Shown one piece after another: positions 43,550-53,381 of a stretch of DNA of 64,000 bases. The DNA lies in NCBI RefSeq assembly GCF_001403875.1, contig NZ_LN884299.1:2542117-2606116 (forward strand). Direction: 5' to 3'. Each line of letters starts with the position of its first letter. Within the stretch, counting starts at the first letter, position 1. Made by a program: the position numbers and the translations under genes. Under the pieces are notes generated by a model that did not search any database, was not told the origin of the DNA, and saw only the letters and a program-made list of their open reading frames with translations. The DNA is from Paenibacillus ihumii. Lineage in GTDB: Bacteria; Bacillota; Bacilli; Paenibacillales; Paenibacillaceae.

Positions 43550-46246
43550 TTATGAAGATATTTTCCCGATCTTGAACTGCTCCAGGGAGATTAGTACTTC
43601 CCTAGGCTTGCTTCCTTCATAAGGTCCCACGATGCCTCGGGCCTCCATGGAATCAATCAGTCTGGCTGCACGGGTGTACCCGATGCGCATCCGTCTTTGC
43701 AGCAGCGACACCGAAGCCTGCTTCGCTTCAAGGATGATCTGCACAGCCTGATCGAACAGCTCGTCCACGATCTCCTCTGTCCCTTGAACCTCTTCCTCCA
43801 CCTCAGGAACAAGGCTGTCGTCATATTCGGCCTGGCCTTGTCCGCGAACATAGCCCACGATCGCTTCGACCTCCTGATCGCTCATGAAGGCGCCCTGCAC
43901 ACGGATCGGCTTCGAAGCTCCCATCGGCATAAAGAGCATATCGCCCCGTCCAAGCAGCTTCTCCGCGCCAGCCATGTCGAGAATGGTTCGGGAGTCTACC
44001 TGGGACGATACGCCGAATGCGATGCGTGATGGTATATTCGCTTTGATAACGCCGGTTATGACGTCGACCGATGGACGCTGGGTGGCGATAATGAGATGAA
44101 TCCCTGCGGCCCGAGCCATCTGCGCCAGACGGGCGATTGCATCCTCGACGTCATTGGCTGCGACCATCATCAAATCGGCAAGCTCATCGACGATGACGAC
44201 AATGTAGGGAAGAATAGCTTCCGGATTATCCTTCATCATCAGATTATAGCCTTCCACATTGCGGGCGCCGGATTTGGAGAACAGCTCGTAACGCTTCTCC
44301 ATCTCGACGACGATCTTCTTCAGCGCCAGCGAAGCCCGCTTCGGATCGGTGACGACAGGTGCAAGCAGATGTGGAATACCATTATAGACGTTAAGCTCGA
44401 CCATTTTCGGATCGACCATCATGAATTTTACTTCATCCGGCTTTGCTTTGTACAGAATACTGGTTATGATTCCGTTGATGCACACCGATTTCCCTGATCC
44501 TGTAGCCCCGGCCACAAGCAGATGCGGCATCTTGGCTAGGTTTCCGACAATCGTCTGCCCGGAAATATCCCGGCCGAAGGCAATGGAAAGCTTCGATTCG
44601 GCATCCTGGAAGACCGGAGTTTCCATGACTTCCCGCATCGTTACCAAAGAGACCTCATTGTTCGGCACCTCGATGCCAATCGCCGATTTGCCTGGAATCG
44701 GCGCTTCCATACGAATGTCCTTCGCTGCAAGCGCCAGTGCGATATCATCCGTCAAATTGACGATACGGCTTACCTTCACTCCGATGTCCGGCTGAATCTC
44801 GTAGCGGGTTACGGCTGGTCCGCGAACGACCTCCAGCACGCGTGCCCTTACTCCAAAGCTCTCCAGCGTAGCCTCGAGCTTTCGCGCAGTCTGCTTGTAA
44901 TCCGCCTGATCCCCGGATTTGCCGCTTCCTGCAGGCTTTGACAGCAAGCGGAACGGCGGCAATTTATACGGCTTTGGAGCAGGCTTGGGCGGCGGAGGCT
45001 CCTCTTGCGGAGCATTCTTCTCAGCGATTCCCTCGCCTGCAGATGGCGCAGCCTGATCATTATCTGCATCCCCTGCCGGCAGCTCCAGCTCGAAGCCATC
45101 CGGCTCCAGCGTCTGATGCGCTTCCTCCGGCACAGCTTCAATCGGCCACCCCGCCTGTCCGCCGGTGGGCTGCTCCTCAGCTTCGGATTCATTTTCATAG
45201 GCGCCGGAACGGCCTTCAAACTGAATATTATCGAAGAAATCGCGAATAATGGGACCGACATCCTTCTGCTCATCGGTTTGCACCAGCGGTTCCCCGGTAT
45301 AAGGGTCGAACCGGGCCGCCTCAGGAGTACTGCCTGCATATTCAAGCTGATTCCAGTTTACTTCGGAAGTATGTAAACTCTCCTGGTCCGCAAATTCTCC
45401 ATGCAATTCCTCCCGGGATTCTTCAGCTATGTCATCCTGCTTCGGACGAGGCTTGAAGTTAAACAACTGAAAGAATACCGGCTTGCGCTGCGGCCCGCGG
45501 GGTACAGGCAGCTCCTCCTCTTCCTCCGCCTCCTCTTCCTCATAGCGATTGGCCTGCACGGATTCAGCAGGCGTACGCTTCGGCCTGCTGTTGACGGGAA
45601 CAGGGCGCAGCAATTTCAGCTTCCGGCTGAAGCTTGTACCTGCCCCTCTTAAGTTTTTGCGGATCAACCGGAACAAATCAACATAAGACAGCCCAGTTAT
45701 TAACATGAAGCTGATCGCCATCATGACGATCATGATCAGCTTGGCACCGGCAATGCCGAATAATGAATAGAGAAGGGCAAACTCCAGCCCGCCTATATAT
45801 CCTCCGCTTATGTCCAAACCAAGGAGGCTGAATCCGGTATCCTCTAGGGCCGGACCGAATAAAGCGGTCTGAAGATCGTGATGGATCTGCGACATTATAT
45901 TGCCCGCAGACAAAGACACCGATGGAGCTAGCTTCTTCTCCATGGCAAAGATCGTGCTCATCAGAACGAGCGATAGTACGGCGAGCAGCGCTCCGCTGCG
46001 TCGGGTATTCCAGCGGGACGGCCATTTTCGGCTAATCATCACGCTAAGCCCGATGAAAATCCCGATCAATGGAATGACAAAATAGAACTTGCCGAGGACA
46101 AGAGCGGACATCTTCGATAACGTTCTGCCTACCGCCGCTTCCCCAGACAAGGCAATGATCGATAAAGTAATCAGGATGATCCCATATATCTCGTATTTGA
46201 GCATAGTGCCCAGTGCTGCCTTTTTTTTCTTCTTCTTTCGCGCCAA
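43550..46246 (-). CDS. ftsK: DNA translocase FtsK/SpoIIIE
   Basis: Of 898 aa, the first 190 hold four or five membrane helices, residues about 190-440 form a Pro/Glu-rich linker, the motor domain carries Walker A AGATGSGKSVCIN near 585, and the C-terminal winged helix (AKQASVSLLQRRMRIGYTRA) reads orientation signals. It pumps chromosomal DNA at division and into the forespore. The start is TTG (ARKKKKKK) with AGGGGGTGAT upstream. It follows ylzJ closely, as in B. subtilis. Confidence 0.96.
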   Translation of the reverse strand: MARKKKKKKAALGTMLKYEIYGIILITLSIIALSGEAAVGRTLSKMSALVLGKFYFVIPLIGIFIGLSVMISRKWPSRWNTRRSGALLAVLSLVLMSTIFAMEKKLAPSVSLSAGNIMSQIHHDLQTALFGPALEDTGFSLLGLDISGGYIGGLEFALLYSLFGIAGAKLIMIVMMAISFMLITGLSYVDLFRLIRKNLRGAGTSFSRKLKLLRPVPVNSRPKRTPAESVQANRYEEEEAEEEEELPVPRGPQRKPVFFQLFNFKPRPKQDDIAEESREELHGEFADQESLHTSEVNWNQLEYAGSTPEAARFDPYTGEPLVQTDEQKDVGPIIRDFFDNIQFEGRSGAYENESEAEEQPTGGQAGWPIEAVPEEAHQTLEPDGFELELPAGDADNDQAAPSAGEGIAEKNAPQEEPPPPKPAPKPYKLPPFRLLSKPAGSGKSGDQADYKQTARKLEATLESFGVRARVLEVVRGPAVTRYEIQPDIGVKVSRIVNLTDDIALALAAKDIRMEAPIPGKSAIGIEVPNNEVSLVTMREVMETPVFQDAESKLSIAFGRDISGQTIVGNLAKMPHLLVAGATGSGKSVCINGIITSILYKAKPDEVKFMMVDPKMVELNVYNGIPHLLAPVVTDPKRASLALKKIVVEMEKRYELFSKSGARNVEGYNLMMKDNPEAILPYIVVIVDELADLMMVAANDVEDAIARLAQMARAAGIHLIIATQRPSVDVITGVIKANIPSRIAFGVSSQVDSRTILDMAGAEKLLGRGDMLFMPMGASKPIRVQGAFMSDQEVEAIVGYVRGQGQAEYDDSLVPEVEEEVQGTEEIVDELFDQAVQIILEAKQASVSLLQRRMRIGYTRAARLIDSMEARGIVGPYEGSKPREVLISLEQFKIGKISS

Positions 46247-46307
46247 ACGAAGATCACCCCCTAGATGAATATTATACCATAATCACTGGGGGCAACCTAT
46301 AGGACTC

Positions 46308-46535
46308 TTACGGTTTGTTTAAAATCGGTACGAACGTAATTTGCTGTCCAGGCGCAAATGCCGGGTTCAGATAATCATCCAAAGAACAGCGGAGAAGCCG
46401 GATAATCGTTGCCCGGTTGTCCGGCTCCATTCTGACCTGCATCAAAATGCCGCCAAGCTCAATTTCCGTATAGTTGTCTGACGTTTCCTTCTGATCCCAG
46501 TAGGCCTCCTCCGGTAAAATCGTGTAATGAGTCAT
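46308..46535 (-). CDS. YlzJ-like protein, 75 aa
   Basis: A small protein (MTHYTILPEEAYWDQ, then GGILMQVRMEPDNRATIIRL) of the YlzJ family, found between tepA and ftsK in Bacillus and its relatives. Function unknown. Its ATG overlaps the tepA stop by four bases, indicating coupling. Confidence 0.88.
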   Translation of the reverse strand: MTHYTILPEEAYWDQKETSDNYTEIELGGILMQVRMEPDNRATIIRLLRCSLDDYLNPAFAPGQQITFVPILNKP

Positions 46536-47302
46536 TGCGTAATACCTCCTCCCGATGAGGCAGTCCGCCGCGATTCGATCAGCTCATTCAGCTTTGTGAG
46601 CCCCTGCCCGATTCCTCCGATTCCGTCGATCAATCCGTATTTAACCGCGTCTGCCCCGCCTACCGCTGTACCAATGTCCCGGTTCAGCTCCCCTGTCTTG
46701 AACATCAGCTCCTTGAAGGTGTTCTCCGAAATTTTAGAATGGGTCGTTACGAACCGCACGACTCTTTCCTGCATCTTCTCAATATACTCGAAGGTTTGCG
46801 GGACGCCGATGACGAGGCCTGTCATGCGGATCGGATGAATGGTCATCGTCGCGCTTTCGGCGATCAACGAATAATCGGAAGCGACCGCGATCGGCACCCC
46901 GATGCTGTGCCCGCCGCCGATCACAACCGTGACTGTTGGCTTGGTAAGGGAAGAGATCATTTCGGCAATAGCTAGCCCCGCCTCGACATCCCCGCCTACC
47001 GTATTCAGAATGATAAGCATTCCTTCGATACGCGGGTTTTGCTCCGCCGCCACAAGCTGCGGAATCAAATGCTCATACTTGGTCGTTTTGTTCTGCGGAG
47101 GCAGAACGAGATGCCCCTCAATTTGACCGATGATCGTCATGCAGTAGACATTAGATTCCCCGGGAGCAGGCACAGCAGTTTGTCCAAGCTGTTGAATCGT
47201 TTCGGTTACAGCTGCCGCCGTTTTTTCCCCTCCGGGAATTTGAGGCGCAGGCTCTGCTCCATCCGTAGCCGTATACTTGGGGTTCTGGTATTGCTCCTTC
47301 AT
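46532..47302 (-). CDS. tepA: ClpP-class serine protease TepA/YmfB-like
   Basis: A ClpP-fold protein of about 256 aa with NTVGGDVEAGLAIAEMI and the nucleophile Ser in IGGGHSIGVPIAVA near 142; His lies in MTIHPIRMTG. TepA was linked in B. subtilis to secreted-protein translocation and germination. It lacks a membrane anchor. I chose ATG 47302 because AAAGGAAG is eight bases upstream; a GTG nine bases earlier overlaps that site. It follows rnjB after a terminator. Confidence 0.85.
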   Translation of the reverse strand: MKEQYQNPKYTATDGAEPAPQIPGGEKTAAAVTETIQQLGQTAVPAPGESNVYCMTIIGQIEGHLVLPPQNKTTKYEHLIPQLVAAEQNPRIEGMLIILNTVGGDVEAGLAIAEMISSLTKPTVTVVIGGGHSIGVPIAVASDYSLIAESATMTIHPIRMTGLVIGVPQTFEYIEKMQERVVRFVTTHSKISENTFKELMFKTGELNRDIGTAVGGADAVKYGLIDGIGGIGQGLTKLNELIESRRTASSGGGITQ

Positions 47303-47394
47303 CCTCGACACTTCCTTTCGGCTGCTGGCCAGTAATTGTCCATTATGTGGTTAGTATGCCTTGGCCGGCAGCCTTCATGCAGAAGAGAAAGACA

Positions 47395-47455
47395 AAATAA
47401 AGAAAGCCCCTTCTCCTACAAGAAACCGTCCAATATTACCGGCAGGAGAAGGGGC
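47395..47455 (-). terminator. Terminator of rnjB
   Basis: GCCCCTTCTCCT and AGGAGAAGGGGC form a perfect 12-bp stem around a 26-base loop (47406-47455); on the minus strand TTTCTTTATTTTG follows. Confidence 0.85.
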
Positions 47456-47514
47456 GACTGTGTGCCCAACCTAAAGGTCAGATATAAAATTATCCTACAT
47501 TTAGCTGTAATTCA

Positions 47515-49194
47515 TCATACTTCCATGATGATCGGCAGAATCATCGGTCTGCGGCGCGTCTGCTCATAGAGAAAACGTCCGAGCGATTCCTTGACATTGG
47601 TCTTCAGCGAAGCCCACTCGTTTACGTTCTCACTCATCAATTTCTCCAGCGTGCTGGATACGATCCGGTTGGCCTCCTCAAGCAGGCCTTCCGATTCCCT
47701 TACGTATACGAAGCCTCTGGAAATGATGTCTGGACCGGATACAATCGTTCCATCCTGCTTGCTTAGCGTAACGACGACGACCAGAATGCCGTCCTGGGAG
47801 AGCAGCTTGCGGTCCCGAAGAACGATATTGCCAACATCGCCAACGCCGAGGCCATCGATCAGTACGTTGCCTGCAGGCACTTTGCCGGCTTTGCGGGCTA
47901 CACCGTTCTGGATCTCCACCATTTCACCGATATCGATCAGGAAAATATTGTCTGGATCAACACCAACGGATTCGCCCAGCAGCGCATGCTTCCGCAGCAT
48001 GCGGTATTCCCCGTGAACAGGGATGAAATATTTAGGACGCATTAAATTGAGCATCAATTTCAATTCTTCCTGGCTGCCGTGTCCGGATACGTGTACACCG
48101 GAGTTGGAGCCGCTATAAATGACCTCGGCACCAAGACGGAACAGCTCATCGATTGTGCGACCGACATACTTCTCGTTGCCTGGTACAGGAGTCGCAGCGA
48201 TAATCACCGTATCCCCAGGCAGAATATCCACCTTGCGGTGAGTAGAACGAGCCATGCGTGTTAACGCTGACATCGGCTCGCCCTGACTGCCTGTACACAA
48301 AATAACTACGCGATCCGCAGCCATCTTGTTCACTTCCTCCGGCTCGATCAGAATGCCGTCCGGAACGTTAAGATATCCGAGCTCTGAAGCGATCGTCACG
48401 ACGTTAACCATACTCCGTCCGATAATCGTCAGCTTGCGTCCCGTTGAATAGGCCGCATCGATGACTTGCTGAATCCGGTGCACGTTGGAAGCAAACGTAG
48501 CGACAACGACCCTCTGCTGAGCTTTACGGAATATATCATCCAGAACGATGCCGACATTTTTCTCCGAAGGCGTAAAGCCCGGCTTCTCCGCATTCGTGCT
48601 ATCCGATAAAAGCGCAAGTACTCCCTTCTTGCCGATTTCTCCCATACGGTGCAAATCAGCAAATTGATCATTGACTGGAGTATGATCAAATTTGAAGTCA
48701 CCCGTGTGAACTACATTGCCTTCCGGCGTCTCGATGCACACCCCAACCGAATCGGGAATACTGTGATTGGTCTTGAAGAACGTTGCCTTAAGCGTCGAGC
48801 CTAACTGCACTTCCGAATCCGCATGAATGAGCACACGCTTCGTATCCCCTAACAGACCTGCTTCCTTCAGCTTGTTCTCGACCAGACCCAGCGTCAATTT
48901 CGTCCCGTATACGGGCACGTTTAAATTCTTGAGCACATAAGGCAACCCGCCGATATGGTCTTCATGGCCGTGCGTAAGCACGATGCCTCTTACTTTGTCA
49001 CGGTTCTCCGTCAAGTAAGTGATATCGGGAATGACGATGTCAATGCCAAGCATGTCCTCTTCTGGAAATTTAAGGCCAGCATCAATAACAACGATATCAT
49101 TGGCATACTGAACGACGTACATGTTCTTTCCGATTTCCGCGACGCCGCCCAATGCAAAGATCGTCAATTTATCATTATTCATTTTTTTGGACAA
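47515..49194 (-). CDS. rnjB: Ribonuclease J (RnjB position)
   Basis: The 559-aa beta-CASP metallo-beta-lactamase protein has HGHEDHIGG near 75, HTGDFKFD, the beta-CASP region and PVHGEYRMLRKHA. RNase J acts as a 5'-3' exonuclease and endonuclease on mRNA and rRNA. The neighbourhood dapA-rnjB-tepA-ylzJ-ftsK matches B. subtilis rnjB. The likely start is TTG with AGGAGGG upstream; an ATG four codons later is possible. Confidence 0.92.
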   Translation of the reverse strand: MSKKMNNDKLTIFALGGVAEIGKNMYVVQYANDIVVIDAGLKFPEEDMLGIDIVIPDITYLTENRDKVRGIVLTHGHEDHIGGLPYVLKNLNVPVYGTKLTLGLVENKLKEAGLLGDTKRVLIHADSEVQLGSTLKATFFKTNHSIPDSVGVCIETPEGNVVHTGDFKFDHTPVNDQFADLHRMGEIGKKGVLALLSDSTNAEKPGFTPSEKNVGIVLDDIFRKAQQRVVVATFASNVHRIQQVIDAAYSTGRKLTIIGRSMVNVVTIASELGYLNVPDGILIEPEEVNKMAADRVVILCTGSQGEPMSALTRMARSTHRKVDILPGDTVIIAATPVPGNEKYVGRTIDELFRLGAEVIYSGSNSGVHVSGHGSQEELKLMLNLMRPKYFIPVHGEYRMLRKHALLGESVGVDPDNIFLIDIGEMVEIQNGVARKAGKVPAGNVLIDGLGVGDVGNIVLRDRKLLSQDGILVVVVTLSKQDGTIVSGPDIISRGFVYVRESEGLLEEANRIVSSTLEKLMSENVNEWASLKTNVKESLGRFLYEQTRRRPMILPIIMEV

Positions 49195-49349
49195 GTGAAT
49201 CTAACCCTCCTAATAATTTGGACGTTGTATATTCAATAACATTAAATTTTTAAATCACCGCACCCAGTCACTTGAAATCATTATACATGATTAAAATGGC
49301 AAAAAACAAGTCAGACGCTTTACACCTAGTTAACGTTACCTTGCGCAAT

Positions 49350-49387
49350 AACGAAAGAACCGATGCCTCAAAGCAGGCATCGGTTCT
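49350..49387 (-). terminator. Terminator of dapA
   Basis: AGAACCGATGCC (49356-49367) and GGCATCGGTTCT (49376-49387) form a perfect 12-bp stem with an 8-base loop; on the minus strand TTTCGTT follows. Confidence 0.85.
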
Positions 49388-49417
49388 TGGTAGAAGAGCA
49401 CATTTTTAACTTTTGGC

Positions 49418-50293
49418 TTAGGACAGCAGATTTCGGATAAACGCCGCCTCTTCTTCGGTAGGCGGTACAAGCGGCAAGCGTACGGAACCTACAGCAAAAC
49501 CAGATTGGTTCAACGCATATTTTACGGCAACAGGATTCGGTACCGGGTGCGGACATTCGAATAGTCCTTTAAACACCGGAAGCAACCGCTGATGCGATTT
49601 CGCAGCCTCAGCCACTTGACCGTTCAGGAATGCCTCGATCATATCCTTCATCTGATTGCCGATAATATGGCTGGCTACGCTGACGATTCCATATGCACCG
49701 ACTGACATAGCTGGCAGTGTAGCGGAATCATCGCCTGAATACACCTTGAAGCCCTCAGGAGCTCCGGACACAATTTGAGTCACCTGCTCAAGCGAGGCGC
49801 ACTCCTTCGTCGCCACCACATTTGGCAACTCGGCCAAGCGCAGCGTCGTCTCTGCCGAAAGGCCGATCACCGTACGGCTTGGCACATTGTACAGCATCAC
49901 CGGGAGCTTGGTCGAGCGGGCAATCGCTTGGAAATGGCGATAGAGGCCTTCCTGATTCGGTTTATTATAATAAGGTGCTACGAGCAAGACGCCATCGACG
50001 CCGCACGCCTCAGCCTTAGCCGTCAATTGAATGGACTCTGCTGTATTGTTGCTGCCGGTGCCGGCAATAATTTTGCAGCGCCCGTTCGACTGCTTCAAAG
50101 CAAACTCGAATAACGCAACCTTCTCCTCCTCGCTTAACGTCGGAGACTCTCCCGTCGTACCGCAGATAACGAGGGAATCCGATTGCTGCTCCTCGATCAA
50201 ATAGTCTATTAACCGGGCCGTTTGATCCCAATCGATGAGCCCTTGGCTATCGAATGGAGTTACCATTGCCGTAATCAATCTTCCGAAATCCAC
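49418..50293 (-). CDS. dapA: 4-hydroxy-tetrahydrodipicolinate synthase
   Basis: The 291-aa aldolase-fold enzyme has GTTGESPTLSEEE near 43, the Tyr in MLYNVPSRTV near 131 and the Schiff-base Lys in VVATKECAS near 162. It condenses pyruvate with aspartate semialdehyde, leading to lysine, meso-diaminopimelate and dipicolinate. The start is GTG at 50293, seven bases after GGAGG. It follows dapG by 22 bases. Confidence 0.95.
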   Translation of the reverse strand: MDFGRLITAMVTPFDSQGLIDWDQTARLIDYLIEEQQSDSLVICGTTGESPTLSEEEKVALFEFALKQSNGRCKIIAGTGSNNTAESIQLTAKAEACGVDGVLLVAPYYNKPNQEGLYRHFQAIARSTKLPVMLYNVPSRTVIGLSAETTLRLAELPNVVATKECASLEQVTQIVSGAPEGFKVYSGDDSATLPAMSVGAYGIVSVASHIIGNQMKDMIEAFLNGQVAEAAKSHQRLLPVFKGLFECPHPVPNPVAVKYALNQSGFAVGSVRLPLVPPTEEEAAFIRNLLS

Positions 50294-50315
50294 TTTATGT
50301 CCTCCTCCAGAATAG

Positions 50316-51539
50316 TCAAGATTGGGCAAGCTCGAATTTGGAGTGAAGCGCTCTGAGCGCTTGCACCATGTCCTCTTTATGAACGAGCACCCATATCGTT
50401 GTGTTTGAGTCCGCAGACTGCAATATTTGTATCCCTTGCTCCGTCAATGCCTCGACAATTTTGGCCATAATTCCCGGAACTCCATTTATCCCGCCGCCAA
50501 TCACGGATACCTTCGCACAACCGCTTAATATGCGAGGGGACAAGCCCATGGATTCCAATATCGCCGATGCTTTGCCGGCATCGCTGTCAAATACTGTATA
50601 AACGACACCGGTTGGGGTAACATTAATAAAATCAACGCTGATGGCGTTCTCCGCCATGGCTTTAAACACCTGCAGCTGAAGCTTCGCTTCGGATTGCCCG
50701 GACGGCTGCACCGTAATCTGGGTAACATTACCTACATAGGCAATTCCAGTCACGTATCTGTCGACAACTCCGGTCTGCACGTCCCTGAAGCCTTCCGGAT
50801 TGGCAACCAGCGTCCCTTCGCTTTGCGAAAACGTAGAGCGGACCCGAATCGGAATGCCGGATTGCATCGCAATTTCCACCGCACGGGGATGTATGACCTT
50901 AGCCCCTTGATGGGCCATATTGCAAATCTCCGCATAGCTGACATGCGGAAGTGCTCTGGCATCCTCGACAATTCGCGGATCCGCCGTCAATATGCCGTTC
51001 ACATCCGTATATATATCGACCATTTCGGCATGCAAGGCCGCACCCAGCGCCGTTGCCGAAGTGTCGCTGCCGCCCCGTCCCAGTGTCGTAAATTCACCGT
51101 CCAGATTCTGTCCCTGAAATCCGGTTACAATGACGACATTCCCTATCTCCAGCTCTGCTAGCACGCGAGTAGGGATGACATCCAATATCCGAGCATTGCC
51201 GAATTGGCTGTCCGTTCTAAATCCTGCCTGTGCACCGGTCAGGACGGTAGACGCAATTCCTTCCCGCTGAAGCAGGCTGCTAAGCGTGGTTGCGGATATA
51301 ATTTCACCGCAGCACAGCAATAAATCCTGCTCACGCGAGGAAAGAGATCCCCCCGTCTGCCCGATTAGATCCAGCAGCGTATCTGTTGCATAGGGATCTC
51401 CCTTACGGCCCATAGCCGATACTACAACGACAAGCCGATAGCCATTGTCCAGCTCCCGGCGAATATGGGAAAGGACATGCTCCCTCGCTTCGGATGTAGA
51501 GAGGGAAGTGCCGCCGAACTTCTGCACCATAATGTGCAT
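50316..51539 (-). CDS. dapG: Aspartokinase I (DapG)
   Basis: The 407-aa kinase starts VQKFGGTSLS, has RGGSDTSATALGAAL, and ends with two ACT domains (about 265-405). It phosphorylates aspartate, the first step to diaminopimelate and dipicolinate; in B. subtilis this isozyme answers to diaminopimelate. The ATG at 51539 has GGAGG upstream. In B. subtilis asd lies between dpaB and dapG; here the 169-base gap has no asd. Confidence 0.92.
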   Translation of the reverse strand: MHIMVQKFGGTSLSTSEAREHVLSHIRRELDNGYRLVVVVSAMGRKGDPYATDTLLDLIGQTGGSLSSREQDLLLCCGEIISATTLSSLLQREGIASTVLTGAQAGFRTDSQFGNARILDVIPTRVLAELEIGNVVIVTGFQGQNLDGEFTTLGRGGSDTSATALGAALHAEMVDIYTDVNGILTADPRIVEDARALPHVSYAEICNMAHQGAKVIHPRAVEIAMQSGIPIRVRSTFSQSEGTLVANPEGFRDVQTGVVDRYVTGIAYVGNVTQITVQPSGQSEAKLQLQVFKAMAENAISVDFINVTPTGVVYTVFDSDAGKASAILESMGLSPRILSGCAKVSVIGGGINGVPGIMAKIVEALTEQGIQILQSADSNTTIWVLVHKEDMVQALRALHSKFELAQS

Positions 51540-51708
51540 GTGTAATTCCTCCAATATGATGGCGGAGTAAAGCAGTACTTCATTCCGTCTTAACTTATGA
51601 TTGCCTAAACTACTATTCATGCATTAACGACTTTCCGGCCGGGATTTCAGCGATTAACAGCGTTACAGGCTGCTGTCATAACCGATGAACACGTCTCCAT
51701 AAAGTTTC

Positions 51709-52299
51709 TTACCTGAATCGCTCGATAATAAGAGGCTGATATTGCTTGCCCTCGAGCGCGGCATAAGCGACTTCCGGTATAAGTTCCATTCTGGCCACAA
51801 GCGAGTTGGGCTTGCCAGTCGGATTATCCTGCCCGAAAGGAACGAAATAAATATTCTTAGCGACGATTAGTTTAGCGATATTCGCCAGGTTGAAGCCTAG
51901 TCCATCATTAGTAGAGACGGCCAGGACTAGCGGTTTTCCATTACGGAGCTGGGCCTTTGCGGCCATCAGCACCGGACTGTCTGTGATCGCGTTCGCAAGC
52001 TTGCTTGTCGTCGTGCCGGTGCAGGGCGCGATGACCAATATGTCAAGCAGCTTGGTCGGTCCAAGCGGCTCCGCTTCGACAATTGTAGAAATGATATCAT
52101 TCCCCGTTATATCTTTCAACTGTTTGCGCCAATCCTCCGACTTCCCGAATCGGGTGTCCGTCGTTAGTACCGTATGGGATATGATCGGAATCACTTTAGC
52201 GCCGCCATCAACGAACCGCTGTATTTGCGGCATCACTTCATCAAAAGTGCAATGCGAACCCGTTATCGCATAACCTACCGTTTTCCCCTGCCAATTCAC
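51709..52299 (-). CDS. dpaB: Dipicolinate synthase subunit B
   Basis: A flavoprotein-like subunit of 196 aa (TVGYAITGSHCTFDEVMPQI, LVIAPCTGTTTSKLANAITD) that joins DpaA to form dipicolinate from the DapA product in the mother cell. Its ATG overlaps the dpaA stop by four bases. B. subtilis counterpart is SpoVFB. Confidence 0.94.
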   Translation of the reverse strand: MNWQGKTVGYAITGSHCTFDEVMPQIQRFVDGGAKVIPIISHTVLTTDTRFGKSEDWRKQLKDITGNDIISTIVEAEPLGPTKLLDILVIAPCTGTTTSKLANAITDSPVLMAAKAQLRNGKPLVLAVSTNDGLGFNLANIAKLIVAKNIYFVPFGQDNPTGKPNSLVARMELIPEVAYAALEGKQYQPLIIERFR

Positions 52300-53195
52300 A
52301 TTTCATCCCCCCGTAAATGGAACTCTTCCGATATCGACTGACAGATCGTGTTCGCCATGATGGTTCCAGCCGTCTTGGGAGCTACGATTCCAGGTAAACC
52401 GGGGGCAAGAAGCGCCTTGATTCCCCGCTTCTCCGCGAAGCGGAAATCCGTCCCGCCCGGAGCCGAAGCCAGGTCGATGATGACCACGTTACGGGGCAAT
52501 TTCGAGATGATTTGTGCTGTGATTATCATAGTCGGAATCGTGTTAAAAATCAAGTCGATTTCCCCGGTATAAGCGGTCAAATCCGTTGCTGCAAAAGGCT
52601 TCCATCCCATTTGCACGGCTCTGGCAGCCTGATCCACCCGGCGGATTCCCGCCCGGACCGTAGCGCCCAATCCCTGCAGCGTCTGGGCCAGCGTAAACCC
52701 CGTTCTTCCCAAACCGAGCACGAGGCAGGTTGAACCATGAATCGTAATGTCTGTATGCTGAATAGCCATCATAATGGCACCTTCGGCCGTCGGAATCGAG
52801 TTGTAAATAGCGACATCATCGCGTTCAAGCAGCTCGATCAATTTGAAGCTGAATTCAGCGGACATGCGTTTGAGCAAGCTTTTGGCCATCCCCGTGTAGA
52901 CCGCCGTTCCTTCCCGGATCGCCGCGAACATTTCCTTGCTCATGACGATGCCTTCCTTGGCGAACGGAGCGCTGACCGCGCCCTGATCATCACATCCAAC
53001 CACCGGAAAAACAATGACATCAGCATTCATTAACAAACCGGGAGACAGCTTCTCATGAGAAACTCCGGATAGAGGAGGCTCCAGTTGATCGAAGCCGACT
53101 ACCTTTACCGTTGCATCAAGCTCCGTACATTTATTGATGATTTCGATCTGTCGAGCGTCCCCGCCAATAAACACTATAGTTAGTCCGGTAAGCAT
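52296..53195 (-). CDS. dpaA: Dipicolinate synthase subunit A
   Basis: The 299-aa subunit has an N-terminal domain (TIVFIGGDARQIEIINKCTE) and a Rossmann domain (CLVLGLGRTGFTLAQTLQGL near 158). Counterpart of SpoVFA. GGAAGGAGG precedes the ATG. A sigma-K-like promoter lies 38-65 bases upstream, fitting mother-cell expression. dapG and dapA downstream provide its substrate. Confidence 0.94.
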   Translation of the reverse strand: MLTGLTIVFIGGDARQIEIINKCTELDATVKVVGFDQLEPPLSGVSHEKLSPGLLMNADVIVFPVVGCDDQGAVSAPFAKEGIVMSKEMFAAIREGTAVYTGMAKSLLKRMSAEFSFKLIELLERDDVAIYNSIPTAEGAIMMAIQHTDITIHGSTCLVLGLGRTGFTLAQTLQGLGATVRAGIRRVDQAARAVQMGWKPFAATDLTAYTGEIDLIFNTIPTMIITAQIISKLPRNVVIIDLASAPGGTDFRFAEKRGIKALLAPGLPGIVAPKTAGTIMANTICQSISEEFHLRGDEM

Positions 53196-53232
53196 CGTGG
53201 ACGTCCTCCTTCCAGGCTAGCACAGTATAGAC

Positions 53233-53260
53233 CATCTTATGCCGCCGCCTACCAAGTGGT
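53233..53260 (-). promoter_or_regulatory. Sigma-K-like promoter of dpaAB
   Basis: Minus strand AC, 17 bases, CATAAGATG matches AC-N17-CATANNNTA except the last base. Dipicolinate synthase genes are sigma-K-dependent in B. subtilis. Confidence 0.5.
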
Positions 53261-53290
53261 GAAAAATTCGTTTCTGAGATGCCGCCAGAC

Positions 53291-53340
53291 AGCAAAAAAA
53301 GCCCGCCAGGCCTGCACTGTTAGGTGCAGACTGGCAAGCT
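53291..53340 (-). terminator. Terminator of dut
   Basis: CTGCAC/GTGCAG, CCAG/CTGG and AGC/GCT pairs form a long hairpin; on the minus strand seven T residues follow. Confidence 0.85.
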
Positions 53341-53381
53341 TAAATGGGTTAGTATCATTAGCCGCTAAACTGGTGGACAAT

